From positions 1 through 48,157 of the forward strand of contig JAIZVZ010000026.1 of NCBI GenBank assembly GCA_021768485.1: a stretch of 48,157 nt of DNA, given 5' to 3'. Positions 26,443-35,748 of the stretch are shown in pieces. Source of the stretch: Oxalobacteraceae bacterium. Lineage in GTDB: Bacteria > Pseudomonadota > Gammaproteobacteria > Burkholderiales > Burkholderiaceae_D. The notes beneath the pieces were generated by a model, which was given only the letters and a program-made list of their open reading frames with translations, had not been told where the DNA came from and ran no database searches. A program made the position numbers and the translations under genes. Position 1 is the stretch's first letter; every line of letters begins with the position of its first letter.

Positions 26443-26537
26443 AGGGTGCAGATCATCGGCTGCTTATGGGGCCCCGGTTATGAACCGTTCATGACCGGCC
26501 GTGGCACTGCCAGCGCCGCAGGTGCTGCAAAGGCGGC

Positions 26538-26999
26538 TTATTTGCCCTTGTAGATGCCGCAGGCCAGGATCATGTTGCCGGCTTTTTCATAGTAAGTCGA
26601 CTTCAATTCCATTTGCTGCGTGGTCGGATTCGGCCAGTGGTAGTCGACCCAGCCCGAGCCCTTGGTCTTGGCACCGTCGACGATGGAGCGGATGAAGGTA
26701 TGGCCGTCGGTCGTGTCCTTCAGCTCGAGAATGGTCTTGCCGATCATTTTAGGATTGGCGTGGGCAATCATCTTGCCGTTCATGTCCATGTAAAAGACAT
26801 ACAGGTCGCGGTCGCGGAAGGCGCTTTTCGGTTTGTTGAATTCGGCGATCGCTTTTTCGCTGCCATTCGCTTTCAGGAAGGCTTGCGCCTTTTTGACCAT
26901 CGCCACCGCTTCGTCGGCGCTGCCGTGGTCGCCGGCGGCAAAAGCCGGTGTGCTCATCAACATCCATGCTGCGGCGATTCCCATCAATAGCTGTTTCAT
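26538..26999 (-). CDS. Secreted single-Cache domain protein
   Basis: This 153-residue protein (from MKQLLMGIAAAW) has a clear Sec signal peptide ending near STPAFA-AG, then a helical segment EAVAMVKKAQAFLKANG and the single-Cache pattern FRDRDLYVFYMDMNGKMIAHANPKMIGK, ending GWVDYHWPNP...ILACGIYK. Such stand-alone periplasmic cache proteins bind small ligands and often feed chemoreceptors or kinases, but this one has no signalling domain or obvious partner nearby. I chose the ATG at 26999, which has a G-rich ribosome site (GGGGGCAGCAA) just upstream. It is convergent with the decarboxylase-amidohydrolase gene. The ligand is unknown. Confidence 0.8.
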   Translation of the reverse strand: MKQLLMGIAAAWMLMSTPAFAAGDHGSADEAVAMVKKAQAFLKANGSEKAIAEFNKPKSAFRDRDLYVFYMDMNGKMIAHANPKMIGKTILELKDTTDGHTFIRSIVDGAKTKGSGWVDYHWPNPTTQQMELKSTYYEKAGNMILACGIYKGK

Positions 27000-27156
27000 T
27001 TGCTGCCCCCTAATGTGTTGTTTTAAATGCAAATAGCATCGCAATCAATGCGCGACAAGTGTAATACGAAGCCGGCTTCAAGGGAATCGCCGCATCGGGC
27101 ACGGCCGCCGATTGGCGGTTCTACGCAACAGTGGCTGGCCGCGGCTGGTTTGTCCC

Positions 27157-27903
27157 TTACACCAGGCCGCCATTGGCGCGCAGCGTCTGACCGTTGATCC
27201 AGCCGCCGTCGGCGCCGACCAGCATGGCGACGGCGGCGGCGATATCGTCGGGCGTGCCGAGGCGTTCGAGCGGCGCCATCTTGCTCATGCGCTCGACCAG
27301 TTCTTCGCTTTTCCCGTTCAAGAACAGATCGGTCGCGGTCGGGCCAGGCGCGATGGCATTGACCGTGATCTGCCTGCCGCGCAATTCCTTGGCGAAGATA
27401 TTGGTCATGGTTTCGACGGCAGCCTTGGTGGCGGCATAAATCGTATAGCCGGGCAGCGCCAGGCCGATCACGCTGGTCGAAAAATTGACGATCCGGCCGC
27501 CGGCCTGCAGGCGGGTGGCGGCCTGGCGCAAGGTGTTGAATGTGCCTTTGACGTTGATGGCAAACAGCTCGTCGAATTCGCGGTCGCTGGTCTCGGCCAG
27601 CGGCGGCAGCTTCGACGGCATGATGCCGGCATTGTTGATCAGGATGTCGATGTGGCCGAAAGCCTGTTCGGCGGCGTCGAACAGGGCCGCCACTGCCTGT
27701 GGATCGGCGACATCGGCCTTGACCGCCAGCGCCTTGCCGCCGGCCGCGGCGATGGCGGCCACCAGTTCGCCGGCCTCGGCGCTGCTGTTGGCGTAGTTGA
27801 CGACCACGGCGATGCCGTCGGCCGCCAGCCGTCTGGCGATGGCGGCGCCGATGCCGCGCGAGGCGCCGGTGACGATGGCTACTTTTGTGTATGCTGGGTT
27901 CAT
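27157..27903 (-). CDS. Short-chain dehydrogenase/reductase
   Basis: This 248-residue classical SDR has the NAD(P)-binding TGASRGIGAAIA near residue 12, NNAGIMPS, the catalytic serine in FSTSVIG, and YTIYAATKAA (Y-x3-K). The end INGQTLRANGGLV is typical of 3-oxoacyl-ACP-reductase-like members. An NY pair after the second beta strand (VVVNYANS) suggests NADPH preference. It is divergent from a LysR gene, with a 137-base gap, and probably controlled by it. No pathway partner is adjacent, so the substrate is unknown; a link with purine degradation is not indicated by family. Confidence 0.9.
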   Translation of the reverse strand: MNPAYTKVAIVTGASRGIGAAIARRLAADGIAVVVNYANSSAEAGELVAAIAAAGGKALAVKADVADPQAVAALFDAAEQAFGHIDILINNAGIMPSKLPPLAETSDREFDELFAINVKGTFNTLRQAATRLQAGGRIVNFSTSVIGLALPGYTIYAATKAAVETMTNIFAKELRGRQITVNAIAPGPTATDLFLNGKSEELVERMSKMAPLERLGTPDDIAAAVAMLVGADGGWINGQTLRANGGLV

Positions 27904-28040
27904 GCAATGCTCCGGTCGGTTCAGGGGATGGTTGGCGGCGATTCGGCGCCAGTCGATGCATTATGCGGGTTAATTTTTGATGGATAAAGCCATGTTTATT
28001 GATTAGACTGTTCAATATTGGCTAATAATGGGGCGGCAAT

Positions 28041-28979
28041 ATGGATCGATTCGATGCCATGCGCATCTTTACCCGGATCGCGGAACTGCACAGTTTTACC
28101 GGCGCCGCCGCCGCCCTCGGCTATCCGAAAGCCACCGTGACGCACGCGATCAAGGAGCTCGAAGCGCGGCTGCAGGTGCGGCTGCTGCACCGGACCACGC
28201 GCCAGGTGACGCTGACCCAGGATGGCGAGGCTTATTACCATCGCTGCGTGCGGCTGCTGACCGACCTCGACGAGACCGAAAGCGCTTTTTCGCATGCGCT
28301 GGAAAATCCCGGCGGCAAGCTGCGCATCGATATGCACGGTGCGCTCGGCATGCACTTTGTGTTGCCGCTGCTGGACCGTTTTTGTGCCCGCTATCCGAAT
28401 ATCGCGCTTGAAATCGGCATGGGCGACCGCCTGAGCGACCTGGTCCGCGACAGCATCGATTGCGTGCTGCGGGTCGGTCAGCCGCGCGATTCGACGCTGA
28501 TGGCGCGCCGCGTGGCACTGCTCGAACAGGTCACATGCGCCAGCGCCGTCTATTTCGAACAGCATGGCGTGCCGCACAGCATGGGCGAGCTGGTCTCGCA
28601 GCGCGCGGTCAATTTCTTTTCGCCGCAAAGTGGCCGCCAGTTCCCCTTTGTTTTCCTGCTCGACGGCCACGAGCATAGCGTGGAAATCGCCGGCCGCATC
28701 GCCGTCAACAACGCCGATGCCTATGTCGCCTGCTGCCGCCGCCATTTCGGCCTGATCCAGGTGCCGCGCTACCATGTGGCCGAGATGCTGGCGCAGGGCG
28801 AGCTGGTCGAAGTGCTGGCGCCGCTGCGGCCGCCGCCGCTGCCGGTGACGGTGCTGTATCCGCACCATCGTCAGCTGTCGCCGCGGCTGCGGGTCTTTAT
28901 CGACTGGCTGGCCGAGGTCTTTGCGCAAGCCGATGGCGCGGCCAGGCTTGGCGTGTCGGCTGACGGCGACGCAGCCTGA
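28041..28979 (+). CDS. LysR-family regulator divergent to the SDR gene
   Basis: This 312-residue regulator has an N-terminal HTH containing MRIFTRIAELHSFTGAAAAL, YPKATVTHAIKELEARLQ and LHRTTRQVTLT, typical of the CrgA/AphB-like branch, with an effector domain starting near GGKLRIDMHGALG. It is transcribed away from the SDR gene, the usual arrangement for regulators of a single oxidoreductase, often responding to redox or electrophile stress in this branch. The target and effector are inferred only from position. Its end lies about 50 bases before the convergent guanine deaminase gene's stop. Confidence 0.92.
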   Translation: MDRFDAMRIFTRIAELHSFTGAAAALGYPKATVTHAIKELEARLQVRLLHRTTRQVTLTQDGEAYYHRCVRLLTDLDETESAFSHALENPGGKLRIDMHGALGMHFVLPLLDRFCARYPNIALEIGMGDRLSDLVRDSIDCVLRVGQPRDSTLMARRVALLEQVTCASAVYFEQHGVPHSMGELVSQRAVNFFSPQSGRQFPFVFLLDGHEHSVEIAGRIAVNNADAYVACCRRHFGLIQVPRYHVAEMLAQGELVEVLAPLRPPPLPVTVLYPHHRQLSPRLRVFIDWLAEVFAQADGAARLGVSADGDAA

Positions 28980-29031
28980 GCGCGGCTTCGCGCAACACCG
29001 GCAAGATGAGGAGCGCCGCCGGCGGCTTGAA

Positions 29032-30336
29032 CTAAGGCGTGGCGTATTGCAGCACGCCGCCCGCATAAGTCGCGGCCACGGCGCGGTCGTCGCCCAGCAG
29101 CGCCAGCGCGAATAGCAACTCCTCGAGACTGGCGCTGTCCGCGGTGCGGCGCGCCAGCAACGCTGTCGCCTGCGGATCGAGGACGATGAAATCGGCTTCC
29201 GCGCCGGCCTCGAAATTGCCTATCGTGCCCTGCAACTGCATGGCGCGCGCCGCGCCCAGCGTGGCCAGGTAGAACAGGCGCAGCGCCGACAGATGGCAGC
29301 CTTTCAGGCGCGCCATCTTGTAGGCCGCACCCATGGTCTGCAGCATCGATAGCGAGGTGCCGCCGCCGATGTCGGTGGCCAGCGACAACAGCACGCGTTC
29401 GGCATCGAAGCGGGCGAAATCGAACAGGCCGCTGCCGAGAAAAAAATTCGACGTCGGGCAGACCGCGACCGCCGCGCCGGCCTCGGCCATGCGCTGGCGG
29501 TCGCGGTCATCTAGCCACAGGCAGTGGCCGTACATGGCGCGCGGGCGCAGCATGTGGTAGCGGTCGTAGATGTCGAGATAGCTGCGCGCCTCGGGAAACA
29601 GCTGGCCTGCCCACGCCACTTCGTCGCAGTTTTCGGCGACATGGGTTTGCAGATAGGTGTCGGGATAGCGCTGCGCCAGTTCGCCGGCCAGCTGCAGTTG
29701 CGCCGGACTCGAGGTCGGCGCGAAGCGCGGCGTGATCGCATACAGCTGGCGACCATTCTTGTGCCACTGGCGGATCAGGTCTTCGGTGTCGCGCGCGCCG
29801 CTTTCGGCCGTGTCGCGCAAAAATTCCGGGCAATTGCGGTCCATCAGCACCTTGCCGGCCACCATGCGCAGATTGCGCGCCGCGCTCTCCTCGAAAAATG
29901 CCTGCACCGATTCGCGGTGGACGGTGCAGTACACCATTGCGGTGGTGGTGCCGGCCGCCATCAGCTGATCGAGGAAAAAGCGCGCCACTTCGGCGCCGTG
30001 CTGCGGATCGGCGAAGCGGCGTTCGGTCGGGAAGGTATAGCTCTCGAGCCAGGGCAGCAGGCCGGGCGCGGGCGAGGCGATGATGTCGGTCTGCGGATAA
30101 TGGACGTGGGTGTCGATAAAACCGGGCACGATCAGCTTGCCGCGGTAGTCGAGCAGCACGGCGTCGGCCGGCAGCTGCTGTTTGCATGCGGCATAATCGC
30201 CGGCGGCCAGAATCCGGCCGTCCTGCACCGTCAGCAAGCCGTCTTCATGCCAGACGCAGGCTTGCGGATCGAGCGCCGGATCGGCCCTGAAATGAACAAT
30301 GCTGGCGCGGTAGGCGGTGACGGGAGCGGACATCAT
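29032..30336 (-). CDS. guaD: Guanine deaminase
   Basis: This 434-residue amidohydrolase-superfamily enzyme converts guanine to xanthine and ammonia. Visible metal and substrate motifs are DTHVHYPQTDIIASP, LQTHVAENCDEV, YGHCLWLDDRD and LATDIGGGTSLSMLQTM, the last being diagnostic for GuaD. It ends the minus-strand run xdhA-xdhB-xdhC-guaD, so guanine released by nucleoside phosphorylase can pass straight to xanthine dehydrogenase. I chose the first of two adjacent ATGs (30336/30333); the frame upstream is an artefact of tandem repeats in the leader (30358-30464). The ribosome site is weak. The leader repeats sit between the xdhC stop and this start and may affect expression. Confidence 0.95.
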   Translation of the reverse strand: MMSAPVTAYRASIVHFRADPALDPQACVWHEDGLLTVQDGRILAAGDYAACKQQLPADAVLLDYRGKLIVPGFIDTHVHYPQTDIIASPAPGLLPWLESYTFPTERRFADPQHGAEVARFFLDQLMAAGTTTAMVYCTVHRESVQAFFEESAARNLRMVAGKVLMDRNCPEFLRDTAESGARDTEDLIRQWHKNGRQLYAITPRFAPTSSPAQLQLAGELAQRYPDTYLQTHVAENCDEVAWAGQLFPEARSYLDIYDRYHMLRPRAMYGHCLWLDDRDRQRMAEAGAAVAVCPTSNFFLGSGLFDFARFDAERVLLSLATDIGGGTSLSMLQTMGAAYKMARLKGCHLSALRLFYLATLGAARAMQLQGTIGNFEAGAEADFIVLDPQATALLARRTADSASLEELLFALALLGDDRAVAATYAGGVLQYATP

Positions 30337-30357
30337 GTATTTTCGGTGTGTGGGTCG

Positions 30358-30392
30358 ACAAATAAGTGGACAAATAAGTGGACAAAAAGTGG
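30358..30392. repeat. 12-base tandem repeat in the guaD leader
   Basis: On the plus strand ACAAATAAGTGG occurs at 30358-30369 and 30370-30381, followed by a shortened copy ACAAAAAGTGG at 30382-30392. It lies 22 bases upstream of the guaD start codon. Confidence 0.85.
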
Positions 30393-30399
30393 AGAACAA

Positions 30400-30464
30400 G
30401 GCGCCGCAATAAGCCGCCGCAATAAGCTGCAGCAATAAGCCGCAGCAATAAGCCGCAGCAATAA
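30400..30464. repeat. 13-base tandem repeat, five copies, between xdhC and guaD
   Basis: Five head-to-tail 13-base units ending CAATAA run from 30400 to 30464. The last two copies are identical (GCCGCAGCAATAA) and the first three differ by one to two bases. The array ends three bases before the xdhC stop codon (30468-30470). Thirteen is not a multiple of three, and the array lies in the guaD leader. Confidence 0.9.
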
Positions 30465-30467
30465 GCG

Positions 30468-31637
30468 TCAACCCGCCATTGTATTCATAATTTCTGCGGG
30501 GAGTGGCTCGCCGGCGGTGTTATTCATTTCATTGCGCGTTTCGCGGCTCACCTGGTCGGCCGGCGTGCCGGCGCAAGTGCGCGCCGGCGGCGTCTGCCAG
30601 ACCTGTAGCAATTGCGCGCAGACCGAGGCCGCGATCACGGCCGGTTCCTTGCCGCCGATGCCGGGCAGTCCGATCGGGCACGTCATGCGCGCCAGGCGGG
30701 CGGCGTCGATGCCGCGCGCGGCCAGCCGGTGTTCGAACAGCATGCGCTTGGTCTTCGATCCGATCAGGCCGAACCACGCCAGTTCCTTGCGGCGCAGGAT
30801 GGCGTCGGTCAATTGCTGGTCAAGCGCATGGCTGTGCGTCATCACCAGAAACAGCGCATCCGGCGGCGCCTCGGTCGCAACCTGCAAGGGATCGCGGCTG
30901 GTTTCGATGGCGACATTGGGCGGCAAGTCGGGCGGAAACAGCTCGGCGCGTTCGTCGACCCAGGTGACGCGGCACGGCAAGGGCGCCAGCGCCCGTACCA
31001 GCGCGGCGCCGACATGGCCGGCGCCGAACAGCACGAGGTGCCGGCTTTCCGAAAAAAAAGGCGTCGCCAGCCAGCGCCGGCCATCGGTGGCATTGATGAG
31101 CCGGCAGTCCGCTGCGGCCGGCATGTCGCGCCAGGCGGCATCGCTGCCGTCGATCAGCTGTGCCGGGCGATGTGCATCGAGCGCAATCAGGCGCCAGCCA
31201 TCGCGGCCGTCCAGGCGCCATGCCTGCAACTGGCGCAACTGTGCCAGTGCCGCCGCATCGAGCAGCTCGAAACACAGAAAGGTCACGCCGCCGCAGCACT
31301 GGCCCAGCGTCGGCCCCAGCGCAAAGCGCTGCAGGCGCGCGCTATGCATTGTGCCTTGCATTGCGCCTTGCCTCGCGCTTTCCTCGCCGGCGCCGGCGGC
31401 CAGCAGGCGGCGGGCGATCTCGCCGGCCTTCAACTCAAGGTGACCGCCGCCGATCGTGTCGAACTGGCCGTCGGCCGTAAACAGCATCGCCGCCCCTGCT
31501 GCGCGCGGACCGGAGCCCTCGACCATGGCCACCGTGACCAGTACCGCCGGATCCGTCTGTCCGCATGCCGCGCTGAGCCAGTCGCCGCCGCTCGCCGGTG
31601 CACTATGTGGTGCGCTGTCTGGGGGGCTGTGCGTCAT
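30468..31637 (-). CDS. xdhC: Xanthine dehydrogenase accessory protein XdhC
   Basis: This 389-residue protein of the XdhC/CoxI family sulfurates and inserts the molybdenum cofactor into the xanthine dehydrogenase large subunit. The N-terminal domain contains TIGGGHLELKA and the LGQCCGGV motif, whose cysteines are thought to handle sulfur. The C-terminal Rossmann domain starts VLFGAGHVGAALVRAL and includes FLVMTHSHALDQQL and GLIGSKTKRML. The ATG overlaps the xdhB stop by four bases, so synthesis is coupled to its client subunit. It is somewhat longer than many homologues because of a tail after about residue 340. The guaD gene follows after a repeat-rich leader. Confidence 0.95.
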   Translation of the reverse strand: MTHSPPDSAPHSAPASGGDWLSAACGQTDPAVLVTVAMVEGSGPRAAGAAMLFTADGQFDTIGGGHLELKAGEIARRLLAAGAGEESARQGAMQGTMHSARLQRFALGPTLGQCCGGVTFLCFELLDAAALAQLRQLQAWRLDGRDGWRLIALDAHRPAQLIDGSDAAWRDMPAAADCRLINATDGRRWLATPFFSESRHLVLFGAGHVGAALVRALAPLPCRVTWVDERAELFPPDLPPNVAIETSRDPLQVATEAPPDALFLVMTHSHALDQQLTDAILRRKELAWFGLIGSKTKRMLFEHRLAARGIDAARLARMTCPIGLPGIGGKEPAVIAASVCAQLLQVWQTPPARTCAGTPADQVSRETRNEMNNTAGEPLPAEIMNTMAG

Positions 31638-34048
31638 GTCGCCGGCGCCAGTTTGCGGACGTGTTCGACCGCCTTCAGGATCTCTTCGGCCGTGGCCGGT
31701 GCATTGAGCGGCGGATTGATGGCGTGGCCGGCAACGCTGGAAATGGCGTCGCGGATCGCAAAAAAGACGGAAAACGGCAGTAGCAGCGGCGGCTCGCCGG
31801 TGGCCTTGGAGCGGTGAATGCTGTCTTCGACATTGGCGTTGCGGTACAAGGCGACGCGGAAATCATCGGGGCAATCGGAGACGCCGGGAATCTTGTAGGT
31901 CGACGGCGCGTGCGTGGTCAGGCGTCCGGCGGCGTTCCAGCACAACTGTTCGGTCGTCAGCCAGCCCATGCCCTGGATGAAGCCGCCTTCGACCTGGCCG
32001 ATGTCGATGGCCGGGTTGAGCGAATTGCCGGCGTCGTACAGGCAGTCGGCGCGCAGCAGCTTCCACTCGCCGGTCAGGGTGTCGACCAGCACTTCCGAGA
32101 CCGCCGCGCCGTAGGAATAATATGAAAACGGATGGCCGCTCATGCTTTTTGCGTCCCACGACAGGCCCGGCGTCGCATAAAAGCCGTCCGACCATAGCTG
32201 CACGCGGGCCAGGTAGGCTTTTTGCACCAGTTCGGCAAAACCGATCTGATGCGCGCCGAGCGTGATGCGGTTGGCGCCGAAAACGACTTCTTCCGGGCAG
32301 GAAAACAGGCTCTGCGCAAACTGCGCGAGGCGCTCGCGCAAGATGCCGGCCGCGTTTTGCGCCGCCTTGCCGTTGAGGTCGGCGCCGGTCGAGGCGGCGG
32401 TGGCCGAGGTATTGGCGACCTTGCTGGTATCGGTGGCGCTGGCGCGCACATGGGCCAGATCGATGCCCAGTTCGTGCGCCACCACCTGCATGACCTTGGT
32501 GTTGACGCCTTGCCCCATCTCGGTGCCGCCGTGGTTGACCAGCACCGAGCCGTCGACATAGATATGCACGAGGGCGCCGGCCTGGTTCAGGTGGGTGACG
32601 TTGAAGGCGATGCCGAATTTGACCGGGGTCAGCGCGATCCCTTTTTTCAAGACCGGGCTGCTGCGGTTGTAGGCGGCGACAGCCGCGCGCCGCGCCCGGT
32701 ATTGGCTCGACAGCGCGAGTTGTGCCGTGAGATCGGCGATCACATTGTCGGCCACTTTCTGGCCATACGGCGTGAGGTTGCGGCTGAGGTTGCGGCTGAG
32801 CCTGCAATCGTCGTCGCCGTCTTCGGACTTGCCGGTTCCGTAGAAGTTGGCGATGCGCACATCGAATGCATCGCGTCCGAGCGCGCGGGCGATTTCGTCG
32901 ATGATGTATTCGATCGCGATGGCGCCCTGCGGCCCGCCGAAGCCGCGAAAGGCCGTGTTCGACTGCGTGTTGGTCTTGCCGCACAGGGCGCTGATATCGA
33001 CGTCGGACAGATAATAGGCATTGTCGAAGTGGCATACTGCGCGCGTGGCGACCGGTCCCGAGAGGTCGGCCGAGTAGCCGGCGCGCAGCACCATCTCGAC
33101 CCTGGCTGCGACTATCCTGCCGTCGTCGTCGTAACCGGCCTGGTAGGCGTAATCGAAGCAGTGGCGCTTGCCGGTCACCAGCATGTCGTCGTCGCGGTCG
33201 GCGCGCAGTTTGACCGGCCGCCGCAGGCGGGCCGCGGCCAGGCCGGCAGCGGCGGCCCAGATTGCCGATTGCGACTCCTTGCCGCCGAAGCCGCCGCCCA
33301 TGCGCCGGCAGCGCACCGTCACATGGTGCGAAGCCAGGCCCAGCGCGTGCGCCACCACGTGCTGCATCTCGCTCGGATGCTGGGTCGAGCACCAGAGCAG
33401 CAAGCCGCGGTCTTCTTGCGGAATGGCGTAGGAAATCTGTCCTTCGAGGTAAAACTGCTCCTGGCCGCCGACAAACAGCGTGCCTTCGAGGCGGTGGGCG
33501 GCGCGCGCGAAGGCGTGCTCGAAATCGCCGCGCTGCAGGCGCATCGGCGGCACCACAAACGATTGCGCGGCCTTGGCCTGCTGCGGCGTCAGGATCGCCG
33601 GCAGTTCCAGATAGTCGATCCTGGCCAGCCGGGCCGCGCGCCGCGCCTTATCGTGCGAATCGGCGACCACGATGAAAATCGGCTGGCCCACGTACTGCAC
33701 CAGGCCGTCGGCCAGGATCGGGTCGTCGTGGATGATGGGCCCGCAATCGTTGAGGCCTGGAATATCGGCGGCGGTCAGCACCGCGACCACGCCGGGCGCG
33801 GCCCTGACGGCGCTGAGGTCGACCGCGCGCAAGCTCGCATGGGCTTTTTGCGACAGCCCCAGCGCCGCGTGCAGGGTGCCGTGCAATTCGGGAATGTCGT
33901 CGGTATAGACGGCTTCGCCGAGCACGTGCAGGCGCGCCGATTCGTGCGGATGCCGTTTGCCGACTTCGGCCCAACTGCTGCCTGAATGCGTGGCTGGCGG
34001 CGCGGCGGCGGCCGTGCCGGTCATCGAGGGCGTGTCCCTGTCATCCAT
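31634..34048 (-). CDS. xdhB: Xanthine dehydrogenase, molybdopterin-binding (large) subunit
   Basis: This 804-residue subunit of a two-gene bacterial xanthine dehydrogenase (XdhAB type, as in Rhodobacter) holds the molybdenum cofactor that hydroxylates hypoxanthine and xanthine to urate. Motifs include [35 protein letters not shown], the [11 protein letters not shown] cofactor loop and the active-site-region [12 protein letters not shown] chose the ATG at 34048 (MDDRDTPS), preceded by GAGCG, which overlaps the xdhA stop by eight bases; the frame extending further upstream runs into xdhA. It is coupled to xdhA upstream and xdhC downstream. Length is close to the family norm. Confidence 0.96.
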   Translation of the reverse strand: MDDRDTPSMTGTAAAAPPATHSGSSWAEVGKRHPHESARLHVLGEAVYTDDIPELHGTLHAALGLSQKAHASLRAVDLSAVRAAPGVVAVLTAADIPGLNDCGPIIHDDPILADGLVQYVGQPIFIVVADSHDKARRAARLARIDYLELPAILTPQQAKAAQSFVVPPMRLQRGDFEHAFARAAHRLEGTLFVGGQEQFYLEGQISYAIPQEDRGLLLWCSTQHPSEMQHVVAHALGLASHHVTVRCRRMGGGFGGKESQSAIWAAAAGLAAARLRRPVKLRADRDDDMLVTGKRHCFDYAYQAGYDDDGRIVAARVEMVLRAGYSADLSGPVATRAVCHFDNAYYLSDVDISALCGKTNTQSNTAFRGFGGPQGAIAIEYIIDEIARALGRDAFDVRIANFYGTGKSEDGDDDCRLSRNLSRNLTPYGQKVADNVIADLTAQLALSSQYRARRAAVAAYNRSSPVLKKGIALTPVKFGIAFNVTHLNQAGALVHIYVDGSVLVNHGGTEMGQGVNTKVMQVVAHELGIDLAHVRASATDTSKVANTSATAASTGADLNGKAAQNAAGILRERLAQFAQSLFSCPEEVVFGANRITLGAHQIGFAELVQKAYLARVQLWSDGFYATPGLSWDAKSMSGHPFSYYSYGAAVSEVLVDTLTGEWKLLRADCLYDAGNSLNPAIDIGQVEGGFIQGMGWLTTEQLCWNAAGRLTTHAPSTYKIPGVSDCPDDFRVALYRNANVEDSIHRSKATGEPPLLLPFSVFFAIRDAISSVAGHAINPPLNAPATAEEILKAVEHVRKLAPAT

Positions 34049-35594
34049 GGCCGCGCTCCAGCACGGCGTGGCCGGCGCCGTCCGCGCCCGAGGCGGCAAA
34101 GACATTGAGCTGATCGCGCGTCAGCGGGGCGTCGGGCCGTGTTTCGAGCCAGAAGCGGCGCAGCAGGTTTTGCGCCGTCGTCATGCGGTAGATGCTGCTG
34201 GCGCGCATGTCCGACAGCGGCGCGTAATCGTCGGCCAGCGCCGCCATTGCCGCTTGCAGCGTCGCTTCGCTCCAGCTCTGGCCCTGCAGCTTTGCTTCGG
34301 CGCGGCGGGCGCGCTGCGGTGTGGCGGCCATGCCGCCGAAGGCGATGCGTGCTTCGCGGATGTGCCCGCCGTCCAGCGTGAGGCAAAATGCGGCGCACAC
34401 GGCCGAGATGTCCTGGTCGAAGCGCTTGGCCAGCTTATAGGTGCGAAACACGCGGCGCACACCATTGCCGCTTTCGGCCAGGGGCAGCGGCACGCGTACC
34501 GCGGCGACGAATTCGTGCGGCGCCAGGTCTTTTTTCTGGTAGCCGAGATAGAAGTCTTCGAGCGCCAGCGTGCGTTCGGCCAGTTGGCCGCTGTCGTCGG
34601 CGCCGCTCAGCACGATTTGCGCGCCGAGCGCGATCAGCCACGGCATCGAATCGCCGATCGGCGAGCCGTTGGCCAGATTGCCGCCGAGCGTGCCGGCATT
34701 GCGGATCGGCTGCGAGGCGAAGCGCTGCCATAGCTCGCCCAATTCCAGCTGATAGTGCCGGCACAGGGCGCGGTAGGCATCGTTGAGCGTGGCGCCGGCG
34801 CCGATCTCGAGCTGGCCGTCGCGCTCGGCGACCTGTTTGAGAGCATCGACCCGTCCCAGATAAATGATGTCGCCCAGTTCGCGCAATTGCTTGGTGACCC
34901 ACAGGCCGATATCGGTCGAGCCGGCCAGCAGCGTCGCCTGCGGATGGGTGCGCCGCAACTGCGCCAGTTGCGCCACGCTGCGCGGCGCAAAGAAATGGCG
35001 GCCGCCGGCCTCGTATTCGAAACTGGTCTCGCGCTGTATCGCATGCAGCGCCGCTTCGACCGGTTCACGGGCAAAGGCTACCGGCGGCAGTTGCCCCATG
35101 CGCTGCGCCGCTTCGATGATGGGGCGGTAGCCGGTGCAGCGGCACAGATTGCCGGACAGGGCATTGTCAATCGTCTTGCGCGCCAGCGGCGCCGGGCTGC
35201 CGGCCTGCTCCTGTTCCAGATACAGGCTCCACAAGGACATGGCGAAACCGGGCGTGCAAAAGCCGCATTGCGAACCGTGGCATTCGAGCAGCGCCTGCTG
35301 CACCGGATGCAGGGCGCCATCGGCCTGTTGCAGGTCTTCGATCGTAAACAAGGCCTTGCCGTCCAGCGTAGGCAAAAACTGGATGCAGGAATTGACGGCC
35401 TTTAAATGCAGCTGGCCGTCCTGCAGTTCGCCGATCACGACCGTGCAGGCGCCGCAATCGCCCTCGGCACAGCCTTCCTTGGTGCCGCACTGCTGCACGT
35501 CTTCGCGCAGATGCTGCAGTACCGTGCGCGTCGGCGCGCTGTCGGCCACGCTTTGAATGGCATTACGAAAATAAAACCGGATCGGTTCGGGCAT
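34041..35594 (-). CDS. xdhA: Xanthine dehydrogenase, FeS/FAD (small) subunit
   Basis: This subunit of about 517 residues carries two 2Fe-2S clusters and FAD and passes electrons from the molybdenum site to NAD. The first cluster is bound by [15 protein letters not shown], and the second by [12 protein letters not shown] and [10 protein letters not shown]. The FAD domain (from about residue 200) includes [30 protein letters not shown] and an end domain. I prefer the ATG at 35594 (MPEPIRFYF), with GGA eight bases upstream; an ATG eight codons earlier (35618) is possible. It is the first gene of the xdhA-xdhB-xdhC-guaD run, and the AT-rich region before it holds likely promoter and operator sequences. 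Confidence 0.95.
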   Translation of the reverse strand: MPEPIRFYFRNAIQSVADSAPTRTVLQHLREDVQQCGTKEGCAEGDCGACTVVIGELQDGQLHLKAVNSCIQFLPTLDGKALFTIEDLQQADGALHPVQQALLECHGSQCGFCTPGFAMSLWSLYLEQEQAGSPAPLARKTIDNALSGNLCRCTGYRPIIEAAQRMGQLPPVAFAREPVEAALHAIQRETSFEYEAGGRHFFAPRSVAQLAQLRRTHPQATLLAGSTDIGLWVTKQLRELGDIIYLGRVDALKQVAERDGQLEIGAGATLNDAYRALCRHYQLELGELWQRFASQPIRNAGTLGGNLANGSPIGDSMPWLIALGAQIVLSGADDSGQLAERTLALEDFYLGYQKKDLAPHEFVAAVRVPLPLAESGNGVRRVFRTYKLAKRFDQDISAVCAAFCLTLDGGHIREARIAFGGMAATPQRARRAEAKLQGQSWSEATLQAAMAALADDYAPLSDMRASSIYRMTTAQNLLRRFWLETRPDAPLTRDQLNVFAASGADGAGHAVLERGHG

Positions 35595-35686
35595 GGCGCA
35601 TCCAAGGCTGGTTTTCATGAAAGAGGCCGTGCTCCATAAACAGGATGCACGGGTACTTGGAGGGTAGCAGTTCCGATCCTGTGTAC

Positions 35687-35729
35687 TATGTCTATATTTG
35701 TATGTCGGATATATTCAAAAATACATACA
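35687..35729. promoter_or_regulatory. Promoter/operator region of xdhA
   Basis: Two signals lie in the AT-rich gap upstream of xdhA. TATGTCTATAT at 35687-35697 resembles motifs near puuD and mdh/GntR. TGTATGT (35699-35705) and ACATACA (35723-35729) form a perfect 7-base inverted repeat with a 17-base spacer. Both are plausible protein-binding sites; neither is tied to a specific regulator. Confidence 0.45.
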
Positions 35730-35748
35730 TTCCATAGGAGAAATTACT

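Noticed and set aside
24519-26456. Minus-strand 645-codon open frame opposite the UraD-amidohydrolase fusion
   Set aside because: It is antisense to a gene with complete catalytic motifs and has no recognisable domain or ribosome site.
30337-30471. N-terminal extension of guanine deaminase encoded by the leader repeats
   Set aside because: The extra 45 residues are produced by the tandem repeats and are unlike GuaD; family members begin near the ATG at 30336.
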